From positions 1-64,000 of the forward strand of contig NZ_CALPBY010000002.1 in NCBI RefSeq assembly GCF_943181405.1: a stretch of 64,000 nt of DNA. Direction: 5' to 3'. Shown piece by piece: positions 25,359-35,549 of this stretch (the first letter of the stretch is position 1; the number at the start of each line of letters is the position of its first letter). A program made the translations under genes and the position numbers. Below the pieces are notes generated by a model, which saw nothing but the letters and a program-made list of their open reading frames with translations, had not been told where the DNA came from and searched no databases. The stretch is from Cellulosimicrobium sp. Marseille-Q4280 (lineage in GTDB: Bacteria; Actinomycetota; Actinomycetes; Actinomycetales; Cellulomonadaceae).

Positions 25359-26177
25359 TCAGATCCGCGTCGCCACGAGGAGCAGGTACTCCCAGCGCAT
25401 CGCCCCGTCGGCGTCGAGGGACCGGTCCCCGAGGTCGCGCAGCGCCGCGTCGAGCTCGGCCAGCCGGTCGGGGTCGCCCTCGAGGCTCCGGCGCACCGCG
25501 ATGGTGGGCCCGTACCGGGAGGCGAAGTACGCGCGGAACGCCTCGCCGTCCGCGAACAGCGTGACGGGCAGCGTCCGCAGCTCGGCCCGGACGTCGGTCA
25601 CGCGGTCGCCCAGCAGCGACCGCACGTGGGTCTCGTCGCCCCACAGCGGGGGCGGCTGGGCCCCGGGCGGCGGAGCGGGCGCGAACGGCTTCATCGTCGC
25701 GAACATCTGCCCGATGAACCCGCCGGGCGTCCAGCTCGCGAGCCCGATCGTCCCGCCCGGCCGCGTGACGCGCACGAGCTCGTCCGCCGCCTCCTGGTGG
25801 TGCGGCGCGAACATGACGCCGATGGTCGAGAGGACGACGTCGAACGACGCGTCCGCGAACGGGAGCTCCTCCGCGTCCGCCTGCTGCCACACGAGGTCCA
25901 CGTCGCGCTCGGCCGCGACCCGCCGACCGGCGTCGAGCAGCTCGGGCGTGAGGTCGGTCGCGACGACGTCCGCGCCGCGCGCCGCCGCCGCGATCGCCGC
26001 GTTGCCCGTGCCCGCCGCGACGTCCAGCACGCGCTGACCCGGGTGCACGGCGCACGCGTCGACGAGGTCGTCGCCGAGGTCGTGCACCACCTCCGCCGCG
26101 ACGGCCGGGTAGTCCCCGGACGCCCACATCGCGCGGTGCTTCGTCTTGAGGTCCGAGAGGACCACGGTGTCCGTCAT
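25359..26177 (-). CDS. Class I SAM-dependent methyltransferase
   Basis: 272 residues; AGGAG lies 7 nt before the ATG at 26177. SAM-binding motif I is VLDVAAGTGNAAIAAAARG (about residues 51-69), motif II ADVVATDLTPELLDAG, and motif III LPFADASFDVVLSTIGVMF. The layout is UbiE/Methyltransf_11-like. Substrate unknown. Divergent from the HxlR-type regulator across 179 bp, so local control by that regulator is plausible. Confidence 0.82.
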   Translation of the reverse strand: MTDTVVLSDLKTKHRAMWASGDYPAVAAEVVHDLGDDLVDACAVHPGQRVLDVAAGTGNAAIAAAARGADVVATDLTPELLDAGRRVAAERDVDLVWQQADAEELPFADASFDVVLSTIGVMFAPHHQEAADELVRVTRPGGTIGLASWTPGGFIGQMFATMKPFAPAPPPGAQPPPLWGDETHVRSLLGDRVTDVRAELRTLPVTLFADGEAFRAYFASRYGPTIAVRRSLEGDPDRLAELDAALRDLGDRSLDADGAMRWEYLLLVATRI

Positions 26178-26356
26178 CTGCTTCTCCTGCTGCCGGGCCC
26201 GCGGTAGCGGGCCGTGGTGGTGGGTCACGTCACCCCAGGCTCGCGCTCCCTCCTCGGGGCATCCAGTGCTGGATCTGTACCGCCACGCCCGCTCCGCGGG
26301 CACTGGTGCGGTTCCGTGCTCGGGCGTCTACTGGAGGAGCGGACGAGGAGGCGGCG

Positions 26357-27034
26357 ATGGCGACGTACGGCCAGTTCTGCCCGGTGGCCAAGGCCATGGA
26401 GGTGCTCGACGAGCGGTGGACGCTGCTCGTCGTGCGAGAGCTCCTCGCCGGGAGCACGCACTTCAACGAGCTCCGGCGCGGGAACCCGAAGATGTCGCCG
26501 GCACTCCTCGCCAAGCGCCTGCGCACGCTCGAGCGCGCGGGGGTCGTCCGGCGCTCCGAGGTGGGGGGCCGGCCGTCGTACCGGCTGACGGCCGCCGGCG
26601 AGGAGCTGCGGCCCCTGGTCGAGTCGCTCGGCGCGTGGGGCGCGCGCTGGATCAGCGAGCTCGGCGAGGAGGACCTCGACCCGCACCTGCTGTTCTGGGA
26701 CGTGCGGCGCACCGTCCCGGTCGCCACCTGGCCGCGCGAGCCGACGGCCGTCGAGTTCCGGCTCGACGACGTCGAGGCGCGGGTCGCGCGCTGGTGGTTG
26801 GTCGTGCGCGACGGTGACGCGGACCTGTGCGACGTCGACCCCGGGCTCGACCCGGCGGTCGTCGTCCGGTCCGGGCTGCGCACCCTCACGCACGTCTGGC
26901 GGGGCGACACGACGTGGGAGCGCGCGCTGCGCAGCGGGGACGTGGTGCTCGACGGTCCGAGCGCCGCGCGCCGCAGCCTGCCCGCGTGGCTGGGACAGTC
27001 GGACCTCGCGCGCGTGCCCCGACCTGCCGCGTAG
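26357..27034 (+). CDS. HxlR-family winged-helix transcriptional regulator
   Basis: 225 residues from the ATG with GAGGAGG 5 nt upstream. The DNA-binding domain (about residues 5-95) has the HxlR features: the single Cys in GQFCPVAKAMEVL, DERWTLLVVRELL, FNELRRGNPKMSPALLAKRLRTLE and the wing RRSEVGGRPSYRLT. The C-terminal half (about 100-225) is an SCP2/sterol-carrier-like domain, as in other long HxlR proteins of actinobacteria, and may bind a ligand. HxlR proteins often sense reactive electrophiles through the conserved Cys. Confidence 0.82.
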   Translation: MATYGQFCPVAKAMEVLDERWTLLVVRELLAGSTHFNELRRGNPKMSPALLAKRLRTLERAGVVRRSEVGGRPSYRLTAAGEELRPLVESLGAWGARWISELGEEDLDPHLLFWDVRRTVPVATWPREPTAVEFRLDDVEARVARWWLVVRDGDADLCDVDPGLDPAVVVRSGLRTLTHVWRGDTTWERALRSGDVVLDGPSAARRSLPAWLGQSDLARVPRPAA

Positions 27035-27040
27035 GCGTGC

Positions 27041-27046
27041 CAGGCT
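27041..27046 (+). promoter_or_regulatory. -10-like box of leaderless promoter, molybdoenzyme gene
   Basis: CAGGCT ends 6 nt before the ATG at 27053; there is no room for a ribosome binding site in the 18-bp gap after the HxlR-type gene. Confidence 0.4.
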
Positions 27047-27052
27047 GGGGTC

Positions 27053-28660
27053 ATGACGGCATCCCGGCGGCACCCCTCGTTGCTCGCGGCGCTCGCGGGC
27101 GTCGTCGCCGCGGCCGTCGGGTTCGCCGTGGCCGAGCTCGTGGCCGCGTTCGTCGCACCCGGGGCGAGCCCGCTGTTCGCGGCCGGCGCCGGCGTCGTCG
27201 ACGTCGTGCCCGCGCCGCTCAAGGAGTGGGCGATCGCGACGTTCGGCACGGCGGACAAGGTCGTCCTGCTGGGCACGATGGGCGTGGTGCTCGCAGCGGG
27301 CGCGGCGCTCGCTGGATGGCTCGAGCTGCGGCGCCCGCCCACGGGCGCGGTGCTGCTGGGCGCCGTCGGTGCGGTCGGCGCGGTCGTCGCTGCGACCCGA
27401 CCGGGGTCGAGCCCGGCGTGGGCGCTGCCCACGCTCGTCGGGGTCGCCGCGGCGGTCCTCCTGCTCCGCGCGGAGGTCGGCACGCTGCGTGGGCCCGCCG
27501 AGGTCGCGCGTCCCGACGGCGCAGCTCGTGCTGATGATCCCGCGTCCGGCGCCGGTCCGTGGACGGCCGCGGGAAGCGGCAGACCGGGCCTCGACAGGCG
27601 CCGGTTCCTCCTGGTGACCGGACTCGCGGCAGCCGCGGGCGTGGTCGCGCTCGCGACGTCGCGAGCCGTCTCGGCCGGGTCGCGCGCCGTGACCGCGGCG
27701 CGCGAGGCGCTGCGGCTGCCCGCGCCGTCGGTCACGGCCCCTGCCGTCCCGGCCGGCGCCGACCTCGGCGTCCCCGGGCTCGCGCCCTACGTCACCCCGA
27801 ACGACGACTTCTACCGCATCGACACCGCGCTGCGCGTGCCCCAGGTGGACCCGGACACCTGGACGCTGCGTGTCTCCGGTCTCGTCGACGAGCCGTTCGA
27901 GCTCACGCTCGCCGAGCTCCTGGCGCTCCCGCTCGTGGAGCACCACCTGACGCTCACGTGCGTCTCGAACTCCGTCGGGGGCGACCTCGTGGGCAACGCG
28001 CTGTGGCTCGGCTACCCGGTCCGTGAGCTCCTCGCGCGCGCCGGCGTGCAGGACGGCGCCGACATGGTCCTGTCCACGAGCGCCGACGGGTGGACGGCGA
28101 GCACGCCGCTCGAGGTGCTCCAGGACGAGGAGCGCGCGTGCCTCCTGGCCGTCGGCATGAACGGCGAGCCGCTGCCCGCCGAGCACGGGTTCCCGGCGCG
28201 GCTCGTGGTCCCTGGGCTGTACGGGTACGTGTCCGCGACGAAGTGGGTCACGGAGCTCGAGGTGACGACGTTCGCCGACGACGTCGCCTACTGGTCGACG
28301 CGCGGGTGGAGCGAGCGCGGCCCGATCAAGCTCGCGTCGCGCATCGACACGCCGCGCGCGAGCACGTCGGTCGACGCGGGCGAGGTCACCGTCGCGGGAG
28401 TCGCGTGGGCGCAGCACACCGGCATCGAGGCCGTCGAGGTCCGCGTCGACGACGGCCCGTGGGAGACCGCGACGCTCGCCGAGACCGTCGGCCCCGACAC
28501 GTGGCGGCAGTGGTCGTACGCGTGGGACGCCGACGCCGGCGACCACCGCCTCACCGTGCGCGCGACGGACGCCGACGGGCAGGTCCAGACCTCCGACGTC
28601 GCGGCTCCGGCGCCCGACGGCGCGAGCGGCTGGCACGAGGTGGACGTCCGCGTCGGCTGA
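27053..28660 (+). CDS. Membrane-anchored sulfite-oxidase-like molybdopterin oxidoreductase
   Basis: 535 residues. The N-terminal 150 residues hold four hydrophobic segments; then RRRFLLVTGLAAAAGVVALA (about residue 183), a twin-arginine-like segment ahead of a fifth helix. The catalytic domain (about 240-410) carries the molybdopterin-binding pattern YVTPNDDFYRIDTAL and the Mo-ligand cysteine in LTCVSNSVGG, plus NALWLGYPVRELLARAG. The C-terminal part (about 415-535) is the Mo-co dimerisation-type beta domain. Catalysis is probably on the outer face. The substrate (sulfite, sulfoxide or other) is undetermined. No haem domain is fused. Confidence 0.8.
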   Translation: MTASRRHPSLLAALAGVVAAAVGFAVAELVAAFVAPGASPLFAAGAGVVDVVPAPLKEWAIATFGTADKVVLLGTMGVVLAAGAALAGWLELRRPPTGAVLLGAVGAVGAVVAATRPGSSPAWALPTLVGVAAAVLLLRAEVGTLRGPAEVARPDGAARADDPASGAGPWTAAGSGRPGLDRRRFLLVTGLAAAAGVVALATSRAVSAGSRAVTAAREALRLPAPSVTAPAVPAGADLGVPGLAPYVTPNDDFYRIDTALRVPQVDPDTWTLRVSGLVDEPFELTLAELLALPLVEHHLTLTCVSNSVGGDLVGNALWLGYPVRELLARAGVQDGADMVLSTSADGWTASTPLEVLQDEERACLLAVGMNGEPLPAEHGFPARLVVPGLYGYVSATKWVTELEVTTFADDVAYWSTRGWSERGPIKLASRIDTPRASTSVDAGEVTVAGVAWAQHTGIEAVEVRVDDGPWETATLAETVGPDTWRQWSYAWDADAGDHRLTVRATDADGQVQTSDVAAPAPDGASGWHEVDVRVG

Positions 28661-28721
28661 GTCGGGAGCATTGCGCTTGCCGGGGGTTGTCGGGGCGGCC
28701 TCTGCCTGGCAGCATGTCCGC

Positions 28722-28802
28722 GTGACCTCGACCGCGCGCCCCACGAGCAGCCCGCTCGTCGTCGCGCGCCCGCAGGTCGCCCCGGCCTCGTCCTGTTGTT
28801 GA
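28722..28802 (+). CDS. Candidate Cys-Cys leader peptide
   Basis: A 26-residue reading frame from a GTG, rich in Ser, Thr, Pro and Val and ending ASSCC directly before TGA (codons TGT TGT TGA). An ATG 8 nt earlier runs into TGA after three codons and overlaps this GTG. Short peptides ending in adjacent cysteines act as cysteine-sensing attenuators before sulfur genes in mycobacteria. Here no sulfur-assimilation gene follows within 700 bp; a sulfite-oxidase-like gene lies just upstream. The peptide call rests only on this ending and position. Confidence 0.4.
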   Translation: MTSTARPTSSPLVVARPQVAPASSCC

Positions 28803-28870
28803 CGGCTCGCGGCGCCACGCGCAGCCGACCAGGTGTCCGCGAGCAGCCTCCCGTCCCTCCCTCCCGGTAG

Positions 28871-28888
28871 CCCGACGAGCACGTCGGG
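28871..28888 (+). other. Hairpin downstream of Cys-Cys leader
   Basis: CCCGAC-gagcac-GTCGGG, a perfect 6-bp stem about 70 nt after the leader stop, preceded by a pyrimidine tract (28846-28865). No T-run follows. It could be the attenuator of the leader peptide, or chance. Nothing else is recognised between 28803 and 29002. Confidence 0.3.
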
Positions 28889-29002
28889 CACGGAGCGCAG
28901 GGGCGCGACGGTCGCCGGTCTTCCGTGAGAGCCATCGATGACTCGCACGCTCGGGACCGGTCTGCCTCCCTGACGCCCGTCACCGAAGGACGCGAGACCA
29001 CC

Positions 29003-29251
29003 ATGTACCTCCCCGGCACCACCGCACAGAGCCCGGCCAGCACCTCGGCCGCGACCCCGCCGCTCACCCTCGAGTGGCTCGTCGCGCGCGACATCGACGC
29101 CTACACCGCCCGTCGCCGCGCCCGAGCCGCCGCGCAGACCGAGCGACGAGCCGGGTTGCACGCCCCCGCTACCATGGACGCACAGGCATCGACCCGGCCA
29201 TCACCGGTGAGCCTCCGGAAGAACGGGACCCGCGGCGTCGTGCACGCGTAG
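29003..29251 (+). CDS. Small protein of unknown function, 82 residues, overlapping the ileS leader
   Basis: Not recognised. ATG with GAAGGA 12 nt upstream. The first 52 residues look protein-like: a short Thr/Ser/Pro start, [27 protein letters not shown] as a basic amphipathic helix. The last 30 codons run through the ileS promoter and T-box stem I, where conservation must serve the RNA. So either the true protein depends mainly on its N-terminal part, or the frame is fortuitous. No homologue is claimed. Confidence 0.4.
   Translation: MYLPGTTAQSPASTSAATPPLTLEWLVARDIDAYTARRRARAAAQTERRAGLHAPATMDAQASTRPSPVSLRKNGTRGVVHA
29170..29175 (+). promoter_or_regulatory. -10 box for the T-box/ileS transcript
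   Basis: TACCAT. It predicts transcription from about 29182, just ahead of T-box stem I. Confidence 0.5.
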
Positions 29252-29424
29252 GCGGCGGGTCCTCAGTAGAACCGGACGGGCAGGCCCGTCACAGCCTTCG
29301 ACGAGCGGTCGGCGCGCACGCGCCGGCAAGCGAGGTGGTACCGCGGCACCCTCCCTCCGGGGCAGGGACGTCGTCCTCGCAGGAGAGCACGACCCGGACC
29401 ACCACTCATCGGAGCCTCGAGACC
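29182..29424 (+). promoter_or_regulatory. T-box riboswitch controlling ileS (actinobacterial short stem I type)
   Basis: Stem I region around 29190-29230 contains the specifier ATC (29200-29202, in GGCCATCACCGG), which reads tRNA-Ile(GAU), followed by GAGCCTCCGGAAGAACG. The T-box proper is GAGGTGGTACCGCGG at 29332-29346, whose TGG pairs with the uncharged tRNA acceptor end. No terminator follows; the Shine-Dalgarno (GGAG at 29411) lies downstream, so control is probably translational, as is usual for actinobacterial ileS. Uncharged tRNA-Ile would open the ribosome binding site. Confidence 0.87.
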
Positions 29425-32400
29425 ATGGCCTACCCGCTGCACCGTCCGCCCGCCCCCGAGGGGACCGTCGAGACCCATGCCGGCGCGTCGTTCGGCATCC
29501 CCGCGTCGCCGGACCTCCCGGCGATCGAGCGCGAGATCCTCGCGTACTGGGACGCGGACGACACGTTCCGCGCGTCGGTCGAGCGCAACCACGCCGGGGA
29601 GAACGGCAGCAACGAGTTCGTCTTCTACGACGGCCCGCCCTTCGCCAACGGCCTCCCGCACTACGGCCACCTGCTCACCGGCTACGCGAAGGACGTCGTG
29701 CCGCGCTACCAGACCATGCGCGGCAGGCGCGTCGAGCGTCGGTTCGGGTGGGACACGCACGGCCTCCCGGCCGAGCTCGAGGCGATGGACCAGCTCGGGA
29801 TCAAGACCAAGGAGGAGATCCTCGAGCTGGGGATCGAGCGGTTCAACGACGCGTGCCGCGCGTCGGTGCTCAAGTACACCGACGAGTGGCGCGACTACGT
29901 GACGCGCCAGGCGCGCTGGGTGGACTTCGAGAACGACTACAAGACGCTCGACCCCACGTTCATGGAGTCGGTCATGTGGGCGTTCAAGTCCCTGCACGAG
30001 AAGGGTCTCGTGTACGAGGGCTTCCGCGTCCTGCCGTACTGCTGGAACGACCAGACGCCCCTGTCCAACCACGAGCTGCGCATGGACGAGGACGTGTACC
30101 AGGTCCGCCAGGACCCGGCCGTCACCGTCGGTCTGCGCCTCGTGACGGGCGAGCTCGCGCTCGTCTGGACGACGACGCCCTGGACGCTCCCGTCCAACCT
30201 CGTCGTCATGGTCGGCCCGGACGTCGACTACGTCGTCGTCGAGTCGTCCGCGACCGGGGTGAAGGAGCGGTACGTCCTCGCCGAGGCGCGGCTGCAGGCC
30301 TACGCGCGCGAGCTGACGGACCCCGGCGCGGACGGCGCCGAGGGTGACCTCGCGTCGCAGGTCGTGGATCGGCTCAAGGGCTCCGACCTGCTGGGCCGCG
30401 CCTACACGCCGCCGTTCTCCTACTACGCCGGCCACGCGAACGCGCACCGCGTCGTCGAGGCGGACTTCGTCACGACGACCGACGGCACGGGGCTCGTGCA
30501 CGGCGCCGGCGCGTTCGGCGAGGACGACAAGGTCGTCTCGGACCGCGAGGGCATCGAGCCCGTGCTGCCGGTGGGGCCCGACGGGAAGTTCACGTTCCCC
30601 GTCGTCGACTACGAGAGCCTGCAGGTCTTCGACGCGAACGCGCTGATCATCGACCACCTCAAGGGTCGGACGCGGCACGACGCCGCCCGGCTGCAGCCCG
30701 GTCGCGACAGCGAGGAGGTGCCCGACGTGGCCCTCGGCGCGACGAGCCCGGGCACTGTGCTGCTGCGCCGCGAGTCGTACGCGCACTCCTACCCGCACTG
30801 CTGGCGCTGCCGGCGGCCGCTCATCTACATGGGCGTGTCGTCGTGGTTCGTCGCGGTGACGACCTTCAAGGACCGCATGCTCGAGCTCAACGAGCAGATC
30901 GCGTGGACCCCGGAGCACATCCAGCACGGGCAGTTCGGCAAGTGGCTCGAGAACGCGCGCGACTGGTCGATCACGCGCAACCGGTTCTGGGGCAGCCCGG
31001 TCCCCGTGTGGAAGTCCGACGACCCGCAGCACCCGCGCATCGACGTCTACGGCTCCTTCGAGGAGATCGAGCGCGACTTCGGCACGCTCCCGCGCGACGA
31101 GAAGGGCCGGCCGGACCTGCACCGCCCCTACGTCGACCGCCTCACGCGCCCCAACCCGGACGACCCGACGGGCCGCTCGACGATGCGCCGCGTCGAGGAC
31201 GTCCTCGACGTGTGGTTCGACTCGGGCTCCATGCCGTACGCCCAGGTGCACTACCCGTTCGAGAACGAGAGCTGGTTCGCGCACCACAACCCCGCCGACT
31301 TCATCGTCGAGTACATCGGGCAGACGCGCGGCTGGTTCTACATGCTGCACATCCTGTCCACGGCGCTGTTCGACCGCCCCGCGTTCCGGTCGGCGATCTC
31401 GCACGGGATCGTGCTGGGCTCCGACGGGCGCAAGATGAGCAAGTCGCTGCGCAACTACCCGGACGTCAACGAGGTCTTCGACCGCGACGGCTCCGACGCG
31501 ATGCGCTGGTTCCTCATGGCCTCGCCCATCCTGCGGGGGGGCAACCTCGTCGTCACCGAGGACGGGATCCGTGACGCCGTGCGCCAGGTGCTCCTGCCGC
31601 TGTGGAGCACGTACTACTTCTTCACCCTGTACGCGAACAGCTCCAAGGCGCAGGCGCGCGCCGGGGCCGCAGGGGGCGAGCCGTCGCCCGACGGCGGCGG
31701 CTACGTCGCGCAGCGCGTCGCGCCCGAGCGCGTGGCCGGGCTGCCCGCGCTCGACCGGTACCTGCTCGCGCGCACGCACGACCTCGTGGCACGCGTGACG
31801 GACCAGCTCGACGCGTACGACATCGCCGGCGCGTGCGAGACCGTGCGCGAGCACCTCGACGTGCTGACCAACTGGTACGTGCGCACGCAGCGCGACCGGT
31901 TCTGGGCCGAGGACGCCGACGCGTTCGACACGCTGTACACCGCGCTCGAGACGCTCACGCGCGTCATGGCGCCGCTCGCGCCGCTGCTCACCGAGGAGGT
32001 CTGGCGCGGCCTGACCGGCGGCCGGTCCGTGCACCTCGTCGACTGGCCGACGGTCGACGGCGCGGAGGCGGACGCCGGTCTGGTCGCCGACGACGCGCTC
32101 GTCGCAGCGATGGACGAGGTCCGGGCCGTGGCGTCGTCGGCGCTCGGCCTGCGCAAGGCGCACCAGCTCCGCGTGCGTCAGCCGCTCGCTCGCCTGACGG
32201 TCGTCGTCGACGACCCTGCCGCGCTCGCGCCGTACACCGACCTGCTCGCGCGCGAGCTCAACGTCAAGGCGGTCGAGCTCGGGTCCACGGACTCCGACGC
32301 GGCCGAGCGGTTCGGCGTGACGCAACGCCTCGCGGTCAACGCCCGCAAGGCGGGCCCGCGCCTCGGCCGGGGCGTGCAGGCCGCGATCCAGGCCGCGAAG

Positions 32401-32877
32401 GCCGGGGCGTGGCGCCAGGAGGACGACGGGAGCGTCGTCGTGACGACGCCGGACGGTGACGTGCCGCTCGTCGAGGGCGAGTACGAGCTGGCGACGGTCG
32501 TCGCGGCTCGCGAGGGCGGGGCCGACGCCGACGGAGGACCGACGGTCGCCGCGGCCGTGCTGTCCGGCGGCGGGTTCGTCGTGCTCGACCTCGTGCTCGA
32601 CGACGCGCTCCTCGCCGAGGGGTACGCGCGCGACGTGATCCGCGACGTCCAGGACGCGCGCAAGGCCGCGGGCCTTGACGTCGCCGACCGGATCCGCCTG
32701 GCGCTCGACGTCCCCGGGGAGTGGGTCGCTGCCGTCGAGGAGCACCGCGAGCTCGTGGCGCGCGAGACGCTCGCGGTCGAGGTCGTGGTCGACACGTCGC
32801 CGACGGACCAGCGCGCGGTGCGGGTGGAGAAGGCGGGCAGCCGCGGGACGAGCGAGACGGACGGGGTGACGGCGTGA
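29425..32877 (+). CDS. ileS: Isoleucine--tRNA ligase (eukaryote-like IleRS type)
   Basis: 1,150 residues. Class I synthetase. The HIGH-type motif is [17 protein letters not shown] near residue 78, the form found in eukaryotic and type-2 bacterial IleRS that tolerate mupirocin better than the E. coli type. The KMSKS loop is [10 protein letters not shown] near 670. The CP1 editing domain (about 190-420, with [12 protein letters not shown]), the anticodon domain and a long C-terminal region ending in a charged tail are present. The start follows the T-box leader and GGAG. GTG of folC overlaps the stop, so the two are coupled. Confidence 0.96.
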   Translation: MAYPLHRPPAPEGTVETHAGASFGIPASPDLPAIEREILAYWDADDTFRASVERNHAGENGSNEFVFYDGPPFANGLPHYGHLLTGYAKDVVPRYQTMRGRRVERRFGWDTHGLPAELEAMDQLGIKTKEEILELGIERFNDACRASVLKYTDEWRDYVTRQARWVDFENDYKTLDPTFMESVMWAFKSLHEKGLVYEGFRVLPYCWNDQTPLSNHELRMDEDVYQVRQDPAVTVGLRLVTGELALVWTTTPWTLPSNLVVMVGPDVDYVVVESSATGVKERYVLAEARLQAYARELTDPGADGAEGDLASQVVDRLKGSDLLGRAYTPPFSYYAGHANAHRVVEADFVTTTDGTGLVHGAGAFGEDDKVVSDREGIEPVLPVGPDGKFTFPVVDYESLQVFDANALIIDHLKGRTRHDAARLQPGRDSEEVPDVALGATSPGTVLLRRESYAHSYPHCWRCRRPLIYMGVSSWFVAVTTFKDRMLELNEQIAWTPEHIQHGQFGKWLENARDWSITRNRFWGSPVPVWKSDDPQHPRIDVYGSFEEIERDFGTLPRDEKGRPDLHRPYVDRLTRPNPDDPTGRSTMRRVEDVLDVWFDSGSMPYAQVHYPFENESWFAHHNPADFIVEYIGQTRGWFYMLHILSTALFDRPAFRSAISHGIVLGSDGRKMSKSLRNYPDVNEVFDRDGSDAMRWFLMASPILRGGNLVVTEDGIRDAVRQVLLPLWSTYYFFTLYANSSKAQARAGAAGGEPSPDGGGYVAQRVAPERVAGLPALDRYLLARTHDLVARVTDQLDAYDIAGACETVREHLDVLTNWYVRTQRDRFWAEDADAFDTLYTALETLTRVMAPLAPLLTEEVWRGLTGGRSVHLVDWPTVDGAEADAGLVADDALVAAMDEVRAVASSALGLRKAHQLRVRQPLARLTVVVDDPAALAPYTDLLARELNVKAVELGSTDSDAAERFGVTQRLAVNARKAGPRLGRGVQAAIQAAKAGAWRQEDDGSVVVTTPDGDVPLVEGEYELATVVAAREGGADADGGPTVAAAVLSGGGFVVLDLVLDDALLAEGYARDVIRDVQDARKAAGLDVADRIRLALDVPGEWVAAVEEHRELVARETLAVEVVVDTSPTDQRAVRVEKAGSRGTSETDGVTA

Positions 32878-34292
32878 GCGCGAGGGACGACAGGCGGCCG
32901 ACCGGCAAGAAGTCCGCAGCCACCGCGCGCGACGCGGCGCAGGACGCCGCCGCGCAGGAGTCGCTGCGCGAGGTCTACGGGCACATCATGGCCCGCGCCC
33001 CCGAGCACGACATCGACCCGACGCTCGACCGCGTCCGGCGCGTGCTCGAGCTGCTCGGCGACCCGCAGCGGTCGTTCCGGGTCGTCCACCTCACGGGGAC
33101 GAACGGCAAGAGCTCGACGGCGCGCATGGTCGAGCGGCTCGTGCGCGAGCACGGCCTGCGCACCGGGCTCTTCACGAGCCCGCACCTGACGAGCGTCACC
33201 GAGCGCATCCAGGTCGACGGAGAGCCGCTCTCGGCCCGCCGGTTCGTCGAGGTGTGGGAGGACGTCGCCCCGTACGTCGGCGTCGTGGACGGCGAGTCGC
33301 AGGAGGCGGGCGGCCCGCGGCTGAGCTTCTTCGAGGTGCTCACGGTCATGGCGCTCGCGGCCTTCGCCGACGCGCCGGTCGACGTCGCGGTCGTCGAGGT
33401 CGGTCTCGGCGGCACGTGGGACTCCACGAACGTCGTCGACGGCGACGTCGCGGTCATCACGCCCGTCGCGCACGACCACGAGCGGTGGCTCGGGAGCACG
33501 CTCGAGGAGATCGCGGGGAACAAGGCCGGCATCGTCAAGGACGGTGCCACCGTGGTCGTCGCGGAGCAGGAGCCCGAGGTGCTCGAGGTCGTGCTCGACC
33601 GCGCGCGCCAGGTCGGGGCGCGGGTCCTGCGCGAGGGCGTCGACCTCGAGGTCGCGCAGCGTCACGTGGCCGTGGGGGGCCAGCTGCTCGACCTGCGCAC
33701 CCCGGTCGCGCTGTACACCGAGATCTTCCTCCCGCTGCACGGCGCGCACCAGGCGCACAACGCGCTGCTGGGCCTGACCGCCGTGGAGACCCTGATGGGC
33801 GGGAGGTCGCTCGACGGCGCGCTCGTCGAGACGGCGTTCGCGGACGTGACGTCGCCGGGCCGCCTGGAGGTCGTCCGGTCGAGCCCGGCGGTCCTCGTCG
33901 ACGCCGCGCACAACGCCGCGGGGGCCGAGGCGCTCGTCGCCGCGCTCGACGAGGCGTTCGACTTCCGGCACCTCGTCGGAGTCGTGGGGATCATGGGCGA
34001 CAAGGACGCCGAGTCGCTGCTCGCCGCGCTCGAGCCCGTCCTGGCGGAGGTCGTCGTCACGCGGAACAGCTCCGACCGGTCGGCCGACGTCACGGACCTC
34101 GCCGAGCTCGCCGCGGAGGTCTTCGGCGAGGACCGCGTGCGCAGCACGGAGCGGCTGGACGAGGCGCTCCAGATGGCCGTCGACCTCGCCGAGGCCGCCG
34201 ACCCCGTCGGCGTCGGCACCGGGACCGGTGTCCTCGTGACAGGGTCCGTCGTCACGGTCGCCGACGCACGGATCCTGCTCGGGCGCGGCTGA
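32874..34292 (+). CDS. folC: Bifunctional folylpolyglutamate synthase/dihydrofolate synthase
   Basis: 472 residues, GTG overlapping the ileS stop. ATP-dependent addition of glutamate to dihydropteroate and folates. P-loop [15 protein letters not shown] (about residues 66-80), the folate-loop [37 protein letters not shown] and [21 protein letters not shown], with [13 protein letters not shown] in the C-terminal domain, are all typical of FolC. The first 30 residues are an Ala/Arg/Asp-rich extension. A strong hairpin terminator follows directly. In most relatives DUF4233 and ndk come next; here they lie 5 kb further on. Confidence 0.94.
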   Translation: MSARDDRRPTGKKSAATARDAAQDAAAQESLREVYGHIMARAPEHDIDPTLDRVRRVLELLGDPQRSFRVVHLTGTNGKSSTARMVERLVREHGLRTGLFTSPHLTSVTERIQVDGEPLSARRFVEVWEDVAPYVGVVDGESQEAGGPRLSFFEVLTVMALAAFADAPVDVAVVEVGLGGTWDSTNVVDGDVAVITPVAHDHERWLGSTLEEIAGNKAGIVKDGATVVVAEQEPEVLEVVLDRARQVGARVLREGVDLEVAQRHVAVGGQLLDLRTPVALYTEIFLPLHGAHQAHNALLGLTAVETLMGGRSLDGALVETAFADVTSPGRLEVVRSSPAVLVDAAHNAAGAEALVAALDEAFDFRHLVGVVGIMGDKDAESLLAALEPVLAEVVVTRNSSDRSADVTDLAELAAEVFGEDRVRSTERLDEALQMAVDLAEAADPVGVGTGTGVLVTGSVVTVADARILLGRG

Positions 34293-34294
34293 CC

Positions 34295-34326
34295 CCGCTC
34301 CGCGCCCGGTGCCGGGCGCGGAGCGG
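34295..34326 (+). terminator. Hairpin terminator after folC
   Basis: Perfect 15-bp stem (CCGCTCCGCGCCCGG and its complement) with a 2-nt gap at the tip, 2 bp after the folC stop. It marks the end of the ileS-folC transcript. Confidence 0.8.
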
Positions 34327-34444
34327 CTGCTGCCGCGTCGTCGGGCACCGGCGCGCGCCGCCTGTCGCCCGGGTGTTTGATGGTCTCAGCGCCGTCGGGC
34401 GGGGCAGGCCCGGCACGCCGCCGACCGACGACGGAGGAACCACC

Positions 34445-35440
34445 GTGAAGAAGCTGCTCAACGACCCCCAGGACGCGGTCACCGAGTCCCTCGCGGGCTT
34501 CGGCCTCGCGCACGCCGACCTCGTCGAGGTGCACCTCTCCCCGCCGTTCGTCACGCGCGCCGGCGGCGCGGTGGCCGGCAAGGTCGGCCTCGTCTCGGGC
34601 GGAGGTTCGGGCCACGAGCCGCTGCACGCGGGCTTCGTCGGCGCGGGCATGCTCGACGCCGCGGTGCCGGGCGCGGTGTTCACGTCGCCCACGCCGGACC
34701 AGATCGTGCCCGCGGTGCTCGCGGCCGACTCCGGTGCGGGCGTGCTCGCCATCGTCAAGAACTACACGGGCGACGTCCTCAACTTCGAGACCGCGGTCGA
34801 GCTCGTCGAGGCCGAGGGCACGCAGGTCACGAGCATCCTCGTCAACGACGACGTCGCCGTCGAGGACTCGCTGTACACCGCGGGACGCCGCGGCGTCGCC
34901 GGGACGGTGTGCGTCGAGAAGATCGCGGGCGCCGCGGCGGAGCGCGGCGACGACCTGGGCGCCGTCACCGAGATCGCGGGCAGGGTCGTGGCGAACGTCC
35001 GCTCGATGGGCGTCGCGCTCACCGCCTGCACGGTGCCCCACGTCGGACGGCCGAGCTTCGACCTCGAGGACGACGAGGTGGAGATCGGCATCGGCATCCA
35101 CGGGGAGCCCGGTCGTCACCGCGTCCCTCTCGCCCCCGCCGACGACGTGACGCAGATGCTGCTCGACCCGGTCGCCGACGACCTCGGCCTCGCGGGCGGC
35201 GAGGACGTGTTGCTGTTCGTTAACGGTATGGGCGGTACCCCGTTGTCGGAGCTGTACGTCGTCTATGGTCGGGCGAGGAGGCTGCTCGAGGAGCGCGGCG
35301 TGCGCGTCACGCGGTCGCTCGTGGGCAACTACGTCACGTCGCTGGAGATGCAGGGGGCGTCGGTGACCGTGCTGCGCCTGGACGACGAGCTCACCGCGCT
35401 GTGGGACGCTCCCGTCCGCACGCCTGCGCTGCACTGGTGA
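34445..35440 (+). CDS. dhaK: Dihydroxyacetone kinase subunit DhaK
   Basis: 331 residues, GTG start with GGAGG about 8 nt upstream. Binds dihydroxyacetone covalently through a His in GIGIHGEPG (about residue 218) for phosphorylation. The substrate-pocket segment [24 protein letters not shown] and [12 protein letters not shown] are typical of DhaK. No ATP-binding DhaL-type domain is fused, so it works with the separate DhaL and PTS-linked DhaM encoded next. Pathway: glycerol/DHA to DHA phosphate in glycolysis. Confidence 0.95.
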   Translation: MKKLLNDPQDAVTESLAGFGLAHADLVEVHLSPPFVTRAGGAVAGKVGLVSGGGSGHEPLHAGFVGAGMLDAAVPGAVFTSPTPDQIVPAVLAADSGAGVLAIVKNYTGDVLNFETAVELVEAEGTQVTSILVNDDVAVEDSLYTAGRRGVAGTVCVEKIAGAAAERGDDLGAVTEIAGRVVANVRSMGVALTACTVPHVGRPSFDLEDDEVEIGIGIHGEPGRHRVPLAPADDVTQMLLDPVADDLGLAGGEDVLLFVNGMGGTPLSELYVVYGRARRLLEERGVRVTRSLVGNYVTSLEMQGASVTVLRLDDELTALWDAPVRTPALHW

Positions 35441-35549
35441 CGGTCCGGGTGCTCGCGCTCGGGGCGCCGGGCGGCGGGCGCTCGCCCGCGACGCGTGCGG
35501 TCTCCGGAGCCGGCGGTTCCGCCGGTTCTGCGGCAAGGAGAGGTGGGGC

